Part shown: piece by piece, positions 1 through 7,518 of the stretch
Numbering within the stretch: position 1 is the first letter of the stretch
How the letters are laid out: every line of letters starts with the position of its first letter
NCBI GenBank assembly: GCA_964402115.1
Contig: CAYOBW010000182.1
Location: forward strand, 1 to 14,209
DNA from: CAYOBW01 sp964402115
GTDB taxonomy: Bacteria; Verrucomicrobiota; Kiritimatiellia; UBA8416; CAYOBW01
Reading direction: 5' to 3'
DNA length: 14,209 nt
Notes under the pieces: model-generated
Databases searched by the model: none
Seen by the model: the letters and a program-made list of their open reading frames with translations, nothing else
What the model was told of the DNA's origin: nothing
Made by a program: the position numbers and the translations under genes

Positions 1-81
1 TGGTGTTTTGCGCGCCCCCCGCCGTGCCGCCCTCAACAAACCAAAATCACACCCCGTCCCCGTGCGCAGCCGTGTGCCGGC

Positions 82-110
82 TTGACTCCGCGCACGGTCA
101 ACAGTAGATT
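82..110 (+). promoter_or_regulatory. sigma70-type promoter of the first operon
   Basis: TTGACT at 82-87 and TAGATT at 105-110 are separated by exactly 17 bases. This is close to the TTGACA/TATAAT consensus and stands out in GC-rich DNA. It lies about 60 bases upstream of the first start codon. The rest of 1-170 holds no gene that I can support. That the promoter drives the three-gene run 171-5034 is an inference from close gene spacing. Confidence 0.6.
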
Positions 111-159
111 TGAGGCGCCGGTGGGTCGGGTCATACGCCCCTGCCAGAAAACGGGTAAC

Positions 160-165
160 GGAGGT
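160..165 (+). promoter_or_regulatory. Shine-Dalgarno site for the secreted mosaic protein
   Basis: A GGAGGT sequence ends five bases before the ATG at 171. It fixes that ATG as the start and agrees with the signal peptide that follows directly. Confidence 0.75.
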
Positions 166-170
166 TTGCC

Positions 171-2414
171 ATGTTGCCAGCGCGACTGCTCAAGATCGCT
201 CCCGCGTTAACGCTCAGCCTTGCCCTGCTTGCCGTTCACGCCCGCGCCGAGCGCCGCATTCTCTTCATGGCCGGGGACAAGGGCGACAACCAGCTCTTCA
301 CCATGGGAACGAATGGCGAGGCTGTGACCCAACTGACGACGGGGGTCCCCGGCAAGTGGGCGCCCGCCCTCGAGCCGGAGAGCCTCGCGGTGGCCTTTGT
401 CGATCAGACCGCTGCCGTCTCCAACCTGTACGTCATGACGCTCGCCCTGCCCACCGTTCCGCAACGCCTGCCCATTACCGGCAAGGCGTTGGCGGTGCAG
501 TGGCAGGACCGCAACACGCTGTGCTACCTGCGAGACGTCCCGTCGGGCGGCTTCCTGCCGGCCTACGAACTCTGGTCCATCCGCACCGACGGCACGGGCG
601 AGACGCAAGTCTACACAAACACGTTCACGACCTGGCCGCTTGGCACGCAGGGCTTCCACGTGGACCGCACCCAGGGGCGCGTCTACCTCGCGTCGATGCT
701 CGCCGGCGGAAGCTCCCCTTCGCTCCTGCAATCGGGCGCGCTGGGCGCGACAGCGCCTGACCTCGTCCATCCCGTGCAGGCCCCGCTCGACGGCCGATCC
801 GATCACTACAACCCGGCCGCCTCCCCGGACGGCGCCGCGCTGGCCTACTGCGCCGACTACGGCGGCGGAGAACATCGGCTGTATGTCGGTCCCAACGGCA
901 AGGCGGACGCCGCGACCCTCGCGTGCGAGACCTTCTGCGGCAGTCCCGCCTGGGCTCCGGACAGCGCCTGGATCGCCTTCGCCCGCGCCGCCGCAAGCAC
1001 GTTCGGCGGCAACGCCTATGTTGGCGACATCTGCCGCGTGAACCCGGACGGCGGCAGCCTCACGAACTTGACCCTGCAGCACGCGGCGCTCACCGGAACG
1101 TGCGGTTTCCCCACGGTATTCGACGTCGCCGCACCGGAGCCACCCACGCCTCCGAAGGTGGCCAATGCCCCGGCGTCCAACGTGCTGACGGAGACCTCCG
1201 CCGACCTGTACGGCTTCCTCTCTGCGACGGGGAGCGCTGCGACTGTGACCTCGATCTATTGGGGCGAGGCGGACGGCGTGACGAACCCGACCGGCTGGCA
1301 GCACGAGGAAATGGTCGGCCCCTCCGAGCCCGGCTTCTTCCACGCCCGGGTCGCCATCGCACCGAACAAGCCCTACTGGTACCGCTGCCGGGCCAACAAC
1401 GGACTCGATGCCTGGGCGAGCGAGTCGCTGCTCTTCGGCACGGCCACGCCCGCCCCCGTGCCATTCCTCGAGACCTTCGAACCCGACGCACCGGGTGCCA
1501 TGGCCGGCACGCCCGGTCCGATCCACTACCAGAACGGCTGGCTCTCCGCGCCGCCCACCGCTGTCATCGTGCAAGCCGAAGAGGTTTACAGCGGCAAACA
1601 GGCCGCCGCCCTTCCATCCGGCACACTCAGCCACGATTTCACGGGCACGCCGACCAACGCCTGGCTGGAGATTTATGCACGGCCGCAGCCCATGGACTAC
1701 CCGACCGGGATCGTCGATAGCGCCACCGCTGTCTTCTGGCTGACGCCCCAAAGCCGGCTCGCCGCGTTCGACGGCGCCAGCGCGGTTACCATTCCCGACC
1801 CCCTGATCGCGCTCGGCGCGTGGGTCCGTTTCGTCGTGAACTGCGACTACGTCCGCCAGCGCTGGTCCCTGTGGGTCAACGGCACCAACGTTGTCTACAA
1901 CTTCCGGATGTATTCCGCCCGGCCGCCCGCGGGCCTCACGGGCCTCAGCATCCGCAACTCAGGCGACGCAAGCTGCCTGCTTGACGATGTACGCGCGGAT
2001 GTACTCTCACCGGGCGCCCTGCTCACGGACGCGGACCTGGACTGGCTGCCTGACACGTGGGAGCGCGAGCATTTCGGCAACAGCCTCGTGCGCGCCAACG
2101 GCGCCACCGATCAGGACCGTGATGGGCAGAAGGATCGCGGCGAGTTCATCGCCGACACCGATCCCAACGACGCTGCCTCGCTCCTGGCCATCGCCGACGT
2201 GCGCAGTCCCTCGCCCACGAACGTCGTGCTTTCCTTCTTCTCTGTCACGAACCGTGACTACCTCGTCGACTCCTGCAGCGACACCATGACCAGGGTCTGG
2301 TCCGATCTGCTGTCGAACGCCGTGCCGGGACAGGCTGGAAGAACCACGGTCACGGGCAAGGTCGACCAGGCGGGCTCGCGCCGCTTCTTCCGGGTCCGCA
2401 CCCAGCTTCGCTGA
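171..2414 (+). CDS. Secreted mosaic protein: TolB/WD40-like propeller, FnIII-like, LamG-like and Ca-binding C-terminal motifs
   Basis: This 747-residue protein is probably exported; no enzymatic function is recognised. Residues 1-26 form a classical signal peptide (hydrophobic core, cut after H-A-R-A). Residues 28-320 contain repeated PD40/TolB-like blades, with turns such as 'MGTNGE', 'IRTDGTGE', 'ASPDGA', 'WAPDSAWIAFA' and 'VNPDGGSLTNLT'. Residues 325-425 look like a fibronectin-III-like sandwich ('YWYRCRANN'). Residues 432-612 look like a LamG/concanavalin-type sandwich ('WVRFVVNCDY', 'WSLWVNGT', 'LLDDVRAD'). Residues 620-667 hold acidic Ca-binding-type motifs (DADLDWLPDTWE, DQDRDGQKDRGEF, DTDPND). 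The last 75 residues form a beta-rich tail ending near 'RRFFRV', a style common in Verrucomicrobia and Kiritimatiellota. It is probably surface or periplasmic and may bind carbohydrate or protein. Domain borders are judged by eye. Confidence 0.8.
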   Translation: MLPARLLKIAPALTLSLALLAVHARAERRILFMAGDKGDNQLFTMGTNGEAVTQLTTGVPGKWAPALEPESLAVAFVDQTAAVSNLYVMTLALPTVPQRLPITGKALAVQWQDRNTLCYLRDVPSGGFLPAYELWSIRTDGTGETQVYTNTFTTWPLGTQGFHVDRTQGRVYLASMLAGGSSPSLLQSGALGATAPDLVHPVQAPLDGRSDHYNPAASPDGAALAYCADYGGGEHRLYVGPNGKADAATLACETFCGSPAWAPDSAWIAFARAAASTFGGNAYVGDICRVNPDGGSLTNLTLQHAALTGTCGFPTVFDVAAPEPPTPPKVANAPASNVLTETSADLYGFLSATGSAATVTSIYWGEADGVTNPTGWQHEEMVGPSEPGFFHARVAIAPNKPYWYRCRANNGLDAWASESLLFGTATPAPVPFLETFEPDAPGAMAGTPGPIHYQNGWLSAPPTAVIVQAEEVYSGKQAAALPSGTLSHDFTGTPTNAWLEIYARPQPMDYPTGIVDSATAVFWLTPQSRLAAFDGASAVTIPDPLIALGAWVRFVVNCDYVRQRWSLWVNGTNVVYNFRMYSARPPAGLTGLSIRNSGDASCLLDDVRADVLSPGALLTDADLDWLPDTWEREHFGNSLVRANGATDQDRDGQKDRGEFIADTDPNDAASLLAIADVRSPSPTNVVLSFFSVTNRDYLVDSCSDTMTRVWSDLLSNAVPGQAGRTTVTGKVDQAGSRRFFRVRTQLR

Positions 2415-2437
2415 CACAGCTGACAACGTCAACAAAC

Positions 2438-2444
2438 AAGGAAA
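2438..2444 (+). promoter_or_regulatory. Shine-Dalgarno site for the PQQ-like propeller gene
   Basis: An AAGGAAA stretch lies six bases before the ATG at 2450, inside the 35-base gap after the previous stop codon. It supports co-transcription with translation re-starting at 2450. Confidence 0.5.
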
Positions 2445-2449
2445 CCGAC

Positions 2450-3745
2450 ATGCGCGACACGCCCCGCCGACCAGCCCTAGCCCTCGTGGTCTCCGTTCTG
2501 CTCACCGCCGCGAGCGCCGCGCCAGGCGCCGACTGGCCGCGCTTCCGCGGCCCCCACAACGATGGCCGCTGCACGGAAACCGGCCTCCTGCAGGAATTGC
2601 CGCCCAACGGCCCGCCCCTGCTGTGGAAGATCACCGGCCTCGGCCCCGGCTACTCGTCGGTCGCGATCGCCGTCGGCCGGCTCTACACGCTGGGCGATCG
2701 CGCCCCCGCGGGTGGCGGCGAGCGCACGCAGCACGTCCTGGCCTACGACCTCGCCACCCGCAAGGAGCTGTGGGCCGTCTCCTTCGGACCGCCCCATGGT
2801 GACGGCGGCCCGCGCTGCACGCCCACCGTTGACGGCGACCGCCTCTACGTGCTCGGCACCGGCGGCGACCTCGTTTGCCTGGCCACGGACACGGGCGCCG
2901 TGCGGTGGCGGAAGCACATCGAGCGCGACCTCGGGGGCAAGATGATGTCCGGCTGGCGCTGGAGCGAGTCCATACTCGTGGACGGCGACGTGGCAGTCTG
3001 CACGCCCGGCACGCCCCAGGCCACGGTCGTGGCGCTCGACAAGCTGACCGGCGCCACGCGCTGGACATGCCCGGGCGGCGATCTCGGCCCCAAGGGCAAG
3101 GACGGCGCCGGCTATGCCAGCCTCGTCGTGGCCGAGATCGCGGGCGTCAAGCAGTACGTCACGCTTATCGGACGCGGACTCGTCGGCGTGGCCGCCGCTA
3201 CCGGCAAGCTCCTCTGGTCGTACAACCGGGTCGCCAACAACGTCGCGAACATCACGACGCCGGTCGTGGACGGCAACCGCGTCTTCGGCTCGTCGGCGTA
3301 TGGCACCGGCAGCGCGATGTTGACCATCCAGCGTGACGGTGACGTCTGGAAGCCCGACGAGAGCTACTTCCTGCCCGGCAACCTCTTCCAGAACCACCAC
3401 GGCGGGGTCGTGCTCAGCGGCGATTGCATCTACGGCGGCCAGGGGCAGAACCACGGCGCACCCCACTGTATCAAGCTGGCCACCGGAGAAGTCACCTGGA
3501 AGGCCGACGCGCCGGGCGGGGGTTCCGCGGCAGTGCTGCTGGCCGACGGCCGGCTCTGGTTCCGCTACGAGAAGGAGGCGCTCGTGGCCCTGATCGCGGC
3601 CACGCCCGACGGTTACCAGTTGAAGGGCTCCTTCAAGGCCGCCGCGCAGGATGGGCCCAGCTGGGCCCACCCGGTCATCAGCGACGGCAAACTGTACCTC
3701 CGGGCGGGCGATACGCTGATGTGCTACGACGTGCGCCGCCCGTAG
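2450..3745 (+). CDS. Secreted PQQ-like beta-propeller repeat protein
   Basis: This 431-residue protein has a signal peptide at residues 1-26 (R-rich start, hydrophobic ALALVVSVLLTAASA). The mature part begins with 'DWPRFRGPHNDG' (28-39), a signature of the PQQ-repeat proteins abundant in planctomycetes, Verrucomicrobia and relatives. Propeller blades follow with the usual 'A.D..TG...W' pattern: AYDLATRKELW (98-108), CLATDTGAVRW (143-153), ALDKLTGATRW (195-205), AAATGKLLW (248-256) and KLATGEVTW (342-350). The fold matches BamB and quinoprotein dehydrogenases. I see no clear PQQ-binding dehydrogenase motifs, so enzymatic activity is doubtful. A binding or scaffold role outside the cytoplasm is more likely. 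It follows the mosaic secreted protein by 35 bases and precedes the flavoprotein by 23 bases, suggesting one operon, although the three proteins share no obvious pathway. Confidence 0.88.
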   Translation: MRDTPRRPALALVVSVLLTAASAAPGADWPRFRGPHNDGRCTETGLLQELPPNGPPLLWKITGLGPGYSSVAIAVGRLYTLGDRAPAGGGERTQHVLAYDLATRKELWAVSFGPPHGDGGPRCTPTVDGDRLYVLGTGGDLVCLATDTGAVRWRKHIERDLGGKMMSGWRWSESILVDGDVAVCTPGTPQATVVALDKLTGATRWTCPGGDLGPKGKDGAGYASLVVAEIAGVKQYVTLIGRGLVGVAAATGKLLWSYNRVANNVANITTPVVDGNRVFGSSAYGTGSAMLTIQRDGDVWKPDESYFLPGNLFQNHHGGVVLSGDCIYGGQGQNHGAPHCIKLATGEVTWKADAPGGGSAAVLLADGRLWFRYEKEALVALIAATPDGYQLKGSFKAAAQDGPSWAHPVISDGKLYLRAGDTLMCYDVRRP

Positions 3746-3768
3746 CCGCCGCTCCGCCGGCACCCGCC

Positions 3769-5034
3769 ATGACAGTTCCTGCCAGGCATGTCGTGATCGT
3801 CGGCGCCGGTCCGGCCGGTTTGCTGGCCGCGCTCGGCGCGGCCCGGTCGGGATCGCGCGTGACGCTGTGCGAGCGACAGCCAGGGCCGGCGCGCAAGCTC
3901 CTCGTCAGCGGCGGAGGACGCTGCAACGTCACCAACGTCCTCGATACCGCTGACTTCATCGCCCGCTGGGGACGGTCGGGACGCTTCCTGACCACAGCCC
4001 TGCGCGCCTTCGGCCGCGACGCCCTCCTGCAGTTCCTGCGCGACCACGGCGCGCCCTGCCACGCAGCGGACGGGTTTCACTACTTCCCGGAAGCGGAGCG
4101 CTCCTCCGCCATCCTGCGAGCCTGCCTGAACGCTTTGGCCCCGCTCGGCGTTGCCGTGCGCACGCACACGGCGGTGGAGGCGCTCATGTGCAAGGATGGC
4201 GCCCTCGCGGGCGCGTACCTTGCCCCCGCGGGTGCGTCGGCTGAAACCGGCGGGGCACTTCCTGCCGACGCGGTCATCCTCGCGGCCGGCGGCCTGACCT
4301 ACCCGGCGGTCAGCGGCACCACGGCTGGCTACGAGCTGGCCCGGCAGGCCGGTCACACGGTGGTGGACCCCGTGCCCGCCCTCGTGGGGCTGCGGACAGT
4401 CGAGACCTGGCCCGGGGAGTGCGCGGGGGTGGCGCTGGAACGTGCAACGGCCTGCGTGGACCTGCCCCAGCTGCGGCGCGTCCGCTACGCCGGACCGCTG
4501 CTCTTTACGCATCAGGGCGTCTCCGGCCCCGTGATTCTGGACCTCTCGGGCGCTGTCAGCCGATTGCTCCCGACCACGCCACGGGTTCCCTTGCGCCTGA
4601 ACCTCACCCCGGACGAGACGGCTTCCGACTGGGACGTTCGCCTGACCGAGTGGCAGCGCACGCGCGGCACCCGCACCGTCCGCAATCTCGTGGGCACACG
4701 CCTGCCCCACAGCCTGGCCGAGGCCGCGTGTGCCGCCTGCGCGGTCGCTCCCGCGCTGCGCGCGAGCGTCCTTCCCCGCCCGCAGCGCCTGAAGCTGGCG
4801 GATTGGATCACAGGCGCGCCCCTGACGGTGGACGCCAACGAAGGCGTGGACAAGGCGATGGTGACCAGCGGCGGTGTCGCACTCGCCGAGGTTCACGCCG
4901 GCACACTCGAAAGCCGGCTCGTGCGCGGCCTGTTCTTCGCCGGCGAGGTTCTCGACCTCGACGGGCCGTGCGGCGGCTTCAACCTCCAGTGGGCCTTCTC
5001 GAGCGGCTGGCTGGCAGGCAGCGCTCAGCGCTGA
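3769..5034 (+). CDS. HI0933/YhiN (BaiN-like) family FAD-dependent oxidoreductase
   Basis: This 421-residue cytoplasmic flavoprotein is of normal length for the family. Visible features are the N-terminal Rossmann motif G-A-G-P-A-G (12-17), an acidic residue ending the second strand (LCER, 33-36), the family signature 'KLLVSGGGRCNVTN' (43-56), 'AAGGLTYPAVSGT', 'LFTHQGVSGPVILDLS', 'VTSGGVALAEV', and the C-terminal FAD motif FFAGEVLDLDG...GGFNLQWAFSSG (from about 389). Members are often annotated NAD(P)/FAD-dependent oxidoreductase. One relative (BaiN) acts on bile-acid intermediates, but the natural substrate here is unknown. Among in-frame starts, ATG 3769 places the Rossmann motif near the N-terminus as usual. 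The Shine-Dalgarno sequence is weak. Its tail meets the minus-strand kinase gene across 10 bases. Confidence 0.92.
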   Translation: MTVPARHVVIVGAGPAGLLAALGAARSGSRVTLCERQPGPARKLLVSGGGRCNVTNVLDTADFIARWGRSGRFLTTALRAFGRDALLQFLRDHGAPCHAADGFHYFPEAERSSAILRACLNALAPLGVAVRTHTAVEALMCKDGALAGAYLAPAGASAETGGALPADAVILAAGGLTYPAVSGTTAGYELARQAGHTVVDPVPALVGLRTVETWPGECAGVALERATACVDLPQLRRVRYAGPLLFTHQGVSGPVILDLSGAVSRLLPTTPRVPLRLNLTPDETASDWDVRLTEWQRTRGTRTVRNLVGTRLPHSLAEAACAACAVAPALRASVLPRPQRLKLADWITGAPLTVDANEGVDKAMVTSGGVALAEVHAGTLESRLVRGLFFAGEVLDLDGPCGGFNLQWAFSSGWLAGSAQR

Positions 5035-5037
5035 GCG
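5022..5037. terminator. 16-bp perfect palindrome at the convergent gene junction, possible bidirectional terminator
   Basis: CGCTCAGCGCTGAGCG is a perfect palindrome overlapping the stop codon of the flavoprotein gene, eight bases from the stop of the opposing gene. It can form a six-pair stem with a four-base loop in either transcript. There is no T tract on either side, so intrinsic termination is uncertain. Confidence 0.3.
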
Positions 5038-5044
5038 GGCGGCG

Positions 5045-6424
5045 TCAGAGCCCGGTGATGCGCCACAATGGCAGCCACCCGGCGAGCTCCAGCGCCAACA
5101 GCGCACCGGCCACGAGAGCTGTCAGCCCCATGCGCCTGGCGCCCCAGAGCCGGTCCGGATCCCCCGCACCCCCCTCTTCCAGGAACGCGTCGTCCACGCC
5201 GCCGGCCGCCACCACGAGCGCCACCAGCACACCCACCGCGCGCCACCCCACGCCCGCGGCCAGGGCCGGGGCCAGGCCGACGAGCAGGGCCGCCGCCGCT
5301 CCGCCGCAAACCGCCCCCGCGCGCCGCCGCCACCCCGCCAGCGGCGTAGCGAGCAGGGTCCGATTCCAGAGGCTGAAGGCCACGACGGCCCCGAGGGCGC
5401 CGACGAACGGCGCGTAAAGCAGGTCGCCGATGCCCCACATGTTCGCCGTCACGAGCAGGAGCAGCGGCAGCAACACCGCGCGGAACAGCGTCCGCACGCG
5501 CACCAGCGGGGGCGCGGCCCGCCGATCCCGCGGACGCAGGTAGCCCGTGACGGCATACGCGAGGAAGCCGGTCAGGATCGGCGCCGCCCACCACTCCGAC
5601 CCGAGCGACCACGCGCCGTAGGCGAAAAGCAGGAACACGAGCGTGGCGCCCGTATTGAAAGGCCGCGCGCGCCGCGCCACGGCAGCCACCGCGACGCAAA
5701 GGACGGTCAGGCTGCCGACTTGGTAGACGATTTCGGCGAGCGGCTTTTCCGTGATTTTCGGCAGGATCACGCACACGGCCAGCGGCACGAACAGGTTGTC
5801 CGCCCCCCGCAGGGCGATCGCCTCGAATCCGGTCACCAGCGTGGCCACCAGCAGCGCCGCGAGCACCACATTCGCCCGCGGCAGGTCGGTCATGAGGATG
5901 CCCGGCAGCTGGATGGCCAGGAACGCCACGAGCAGGAAGACGGCCGAACCCTCCACGCTCTTGAACTCGCACTCGACCTCGTACTTCAGACTGCCGTACC
6001 GGCTGCCGATCAGCGCCGCCAGCGCGTCGCCCACAGCCAGGACGAGGACGGCGCTCACGTAGATCCAGGGCGTCCGGCCTGCCAGCAGGAAGACGAGGAA
6101 GATGGCCAGGGGGTAGTACTCGGTGCCGTGCGTCGGCCGTTCGACGCCATGCAGGCTTTGCAGGAACCCCAGCCGGCGGCCCGCGACGAACAACCCGAAG
6201 AGCCCGAGAGCCAAAGCCAGCACGACCCACGGCGACTGGATCAGAAACGGAAACGCCAGGCACGCAAGCCCGCCGCCAACATGCACAAGCTTGCGCGACC
6301 ACTCCGGCGGCACGCGAGCCAGGCGCCGCCACATCTCGGCCGCTCCAACCAACCCGAGAAACCCCGCGGCCAGCACAGCCGCGCCGCGCAGGTCGGAGAG
6401 CGCCCCCCCCGCACCCGGGTCCAT
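5045..6424 (-). CDS. Polyprenol/phytol/dolichol-kinase-like membrane protein with extra C-terminal membrane half
   Basis: This is an integral membrane protein of about 459 residues. The N-terminal 230 residues carry the full CTP-dependent prenol-kinase pattern: RKLVH (near 45), GDALAALIG (near 133), KSVEGS (near 156), and an E..A..G.DNL.VPL segment (near 202). Established members (yeast Sec59, plant VTE5) phosphorylate dolichol or phytol with CTP; cytidylyltransferases of the CdsA type are related, so that annotation is possible. Residues 231-459 form a second hydrophobic block of about six helices with no motif that I recognise firmly. It is the last gene of the minus-strand operon. The stop of the BtaA-like gene and this ATG share a base (TGATG). 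A GTG one codon earlier (6427) is an alternative start, but the GAAGAGG upstream is better spaced for the ATG. The substrate is unknown. Confidence 0.75.
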   Translation of the reverse strand: MDPGAGGALSDLRGAAVLAAGFLGLVGAAEMWRRLARVPPEWSRKLVHVGGGLACLAFPFLIQSPWVVLALALGLFGLFVAGRRLGFLQSLHGVERPTHGTEYYPLAIFLVFLLAGRTPWIYVSAVLVLAVGDALAALIGSRYGSLKYEVECEFKSVEGSAVFLLVAFLAIQLPGILMTDLPRANVVLAALLVATLVTGFEAIALRGADNLFVPLAVCVILPKITEKPLAEIVYQVGSLTVLCVAVAAVARRARPFNTGATLVFLLFAYGAWSLGSEWWAAPILTGFLAYAVTGYLRPRDRRAAPPLVRVRTLFRAVLLPLLLLVTANMWGIGDLLYAPFVGALGAVVAFSLWNRTLLATPLAGWRRRAGAVCGGAAAALLVGLAPALAAGVGWRAVGVLVALVVAAGGVDDAFLEEGGAGDPDRLWGARRMGLTALVAGALLALELAGWLPLWRITGL

Positions 6425-7518
6425 CACAAAGCCTCTTCCACGACGAAGGCCTCGTAAAAGAACGCCATGTCCTGCTCGTGCAGGACCAGGGACAGCTCGT
6501 CCAGGCTCCTGACACGCTCGGAGACCGGGTGCGGCGCCCGCCGCGGCACGAGCATGTTCCAGTACGCGAACCGGGCGCCGGGCCGCGCGGTCTCCAGCAG
6601 CGCAGCGTAAACCGCGGCGCAGGCCGGCTTGTCCATGTACTCGAAAATGTCCGAGAGGTTAAAACCGTCGAAGCCGGCGCCCCGATGCATGCGCGCCGCG
6701 TCCTCGATCCGCCCGTGGAACAAGGTCAGGTTATCCAGGTGAGCCTTGACCGAGGCATACATGCCCGGCCGCAGGTAGAGCGGCAGCGCGCGCACAAAGT
6801 TGCCGGTCAGGATGTAGTCCAGGTAGGGGTTGACGTGGGTCGGCAGCGCGACGAGCGCCCGCTCGGTCCGCTTGAGGATCACGTCCGACACCGGTCCCTG
6901 CACGTAGCGGAAGAACTCCCTGTCACGCCCCAGCAAACCCATGACAAACCGGCTGAAGAACAGCTTGAACATCAGGCGCCAACGCCGGTTGTTCCAGACA
7001 TTATCGTAATAGGCCTGCCGAATATCCCGGTCGTGGTTCTCCATCACGATATCGATCTGCTCGTTGTTGTGAATCAGCGGCAGCACGAACCGGCGGAAGA
7101 AGCGGAAGTACCGCTCGAACTTGCCGGCGTGGACGATGCCCCGCCGGATCAGGCGGCGGCGCCGGTCCCAAAAAGCCTGTGTCGCCGCCCCTAACTGCGC
7201 ACGCAGGGTGGCATACGTAACCAGCCGCTTGGAACTCGCCCGCACGCCGAGGAAGGCCAGCGCGCCCTCGCGCTCCAGGGTGCGGATCGCCGCGGCCTTG
7301 AGTTCCACGCAGGCGAGTTGGGCGGCGCTCACGTCCGCCGCGACCACTTCCGCGCCCGTCGCCAGCAGAACGAATGCGTTATCGCCTCCCGAAGCGATGG
7401 ACAGCATCCGCTTGCCGGGGCCGGGTTCGAGGGCGGCGCAGAGCGTGGCGGGATCCTCCCAGCAGTTCGCGTAACGAATGAAGTCGAACCGCGCCCGTTT
7501 CTCGATGGACCGGCTCAT
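6424..7518 (-). CDS. DUF3419 / BtaA-like S-adenosylmethionine 3-amino-3-carboxypropyltransferase
   Basis: This 364-residue protein resembles BtaA, which transfers the 3-amino-3-carboxypropyl group of S-adenosylmethionine to diacylglycerol, the first step to the betaine lipid DGTS. Visible features are the family opening 'FIRYANCWEDP' (13-23), the SAM-binding loop SIASGGDN (40-47), an acidic strand end followed by 'VSAAQL' (63-68) and 'ELKAAAI' (72-78), a basic aromatic middle region consistent with membrane contact, and 'FNLSDIFEYM' (286-295). BtaB, the N-methyltransferase that would complete betaine lipid, is not in the window. The product may therefore be used as the homoserine lipid, or the acceptor may differ. 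Its ATG overlaps the stop of the HMG-CoA reductase gene by four bases (ATGA), indicating translational coupling. The protein lacks a signal peptide and is probably cytoplasmic or membrane-peripheral. Confidence 0.8.
   Translation of the reverse strand: MSRSIEKRARFDFIRYANCWEDPATLCAALEPGPGKRMLSIASGGDNAFVLLATGAEVVAADVSAAQLACVELKAAAIRTLEREGALAFLGVRASSKRLVTYATLRAQLGAATQAFWDRRRRLIRRGIVHAGKFERYFRFFRRFVLPLIHNNEQIDIVMENHDRDIRQAYYDNVWNNRRWRLMFKLFFSRFVMGLLGRDREFFRYVQGPVSDVILKRTERALVALPTHVNPYLDYILTGNFVRALPLYLRPGMYASVKAHLDNLTLFHGRIEDAARMHRGAGFDGFNLSDIFEYMDKPACAAVYAALLETARPGARFAYWNMLVPRRAPHPVSERVRSLDELSLVLHEQDMAFFYEAFVVEEAL

Noticed and set aside
1..81. Possible gene end or RNA element at the left edge
   Set aside because: The stretch has no open frame of note, no hairpin with a T tract and no recognisable RNA pattern.
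171..3745. Secreted proteins as exosortase targets
   Set aside because: Neither protein ends with a sorting motif followed by a hydrophobic helix and basic residues. Their C-termini are 'RRFFRVRTQLR' and 'DTLMCYDVRRP'.
2477..3763. Minus-strand open frame of 428 codons opposite the PQQ-like gene
   Set aside because: It is a shadow of a propeller gene with a signal peptide and repeats. No motif is visible in the antisense translation.
3724..5106. Minus-strand open frame of 460 codons opposite the flavoprotein
   Set aside because: It is antisense to a gene with complete FAD-family motifs. The translation is composition-biased, with no recognisable domain.
4874..6457. Long plus-strand open frame of 527 codons opposite the kinase-like gene
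   Set aside because: It lies antisense to a protein with clear kinase motifs and membrane helices. Its translation is low-complexity (R, P, Q, H and E rich), as expected for the shadow frame of GC-rich DNA.
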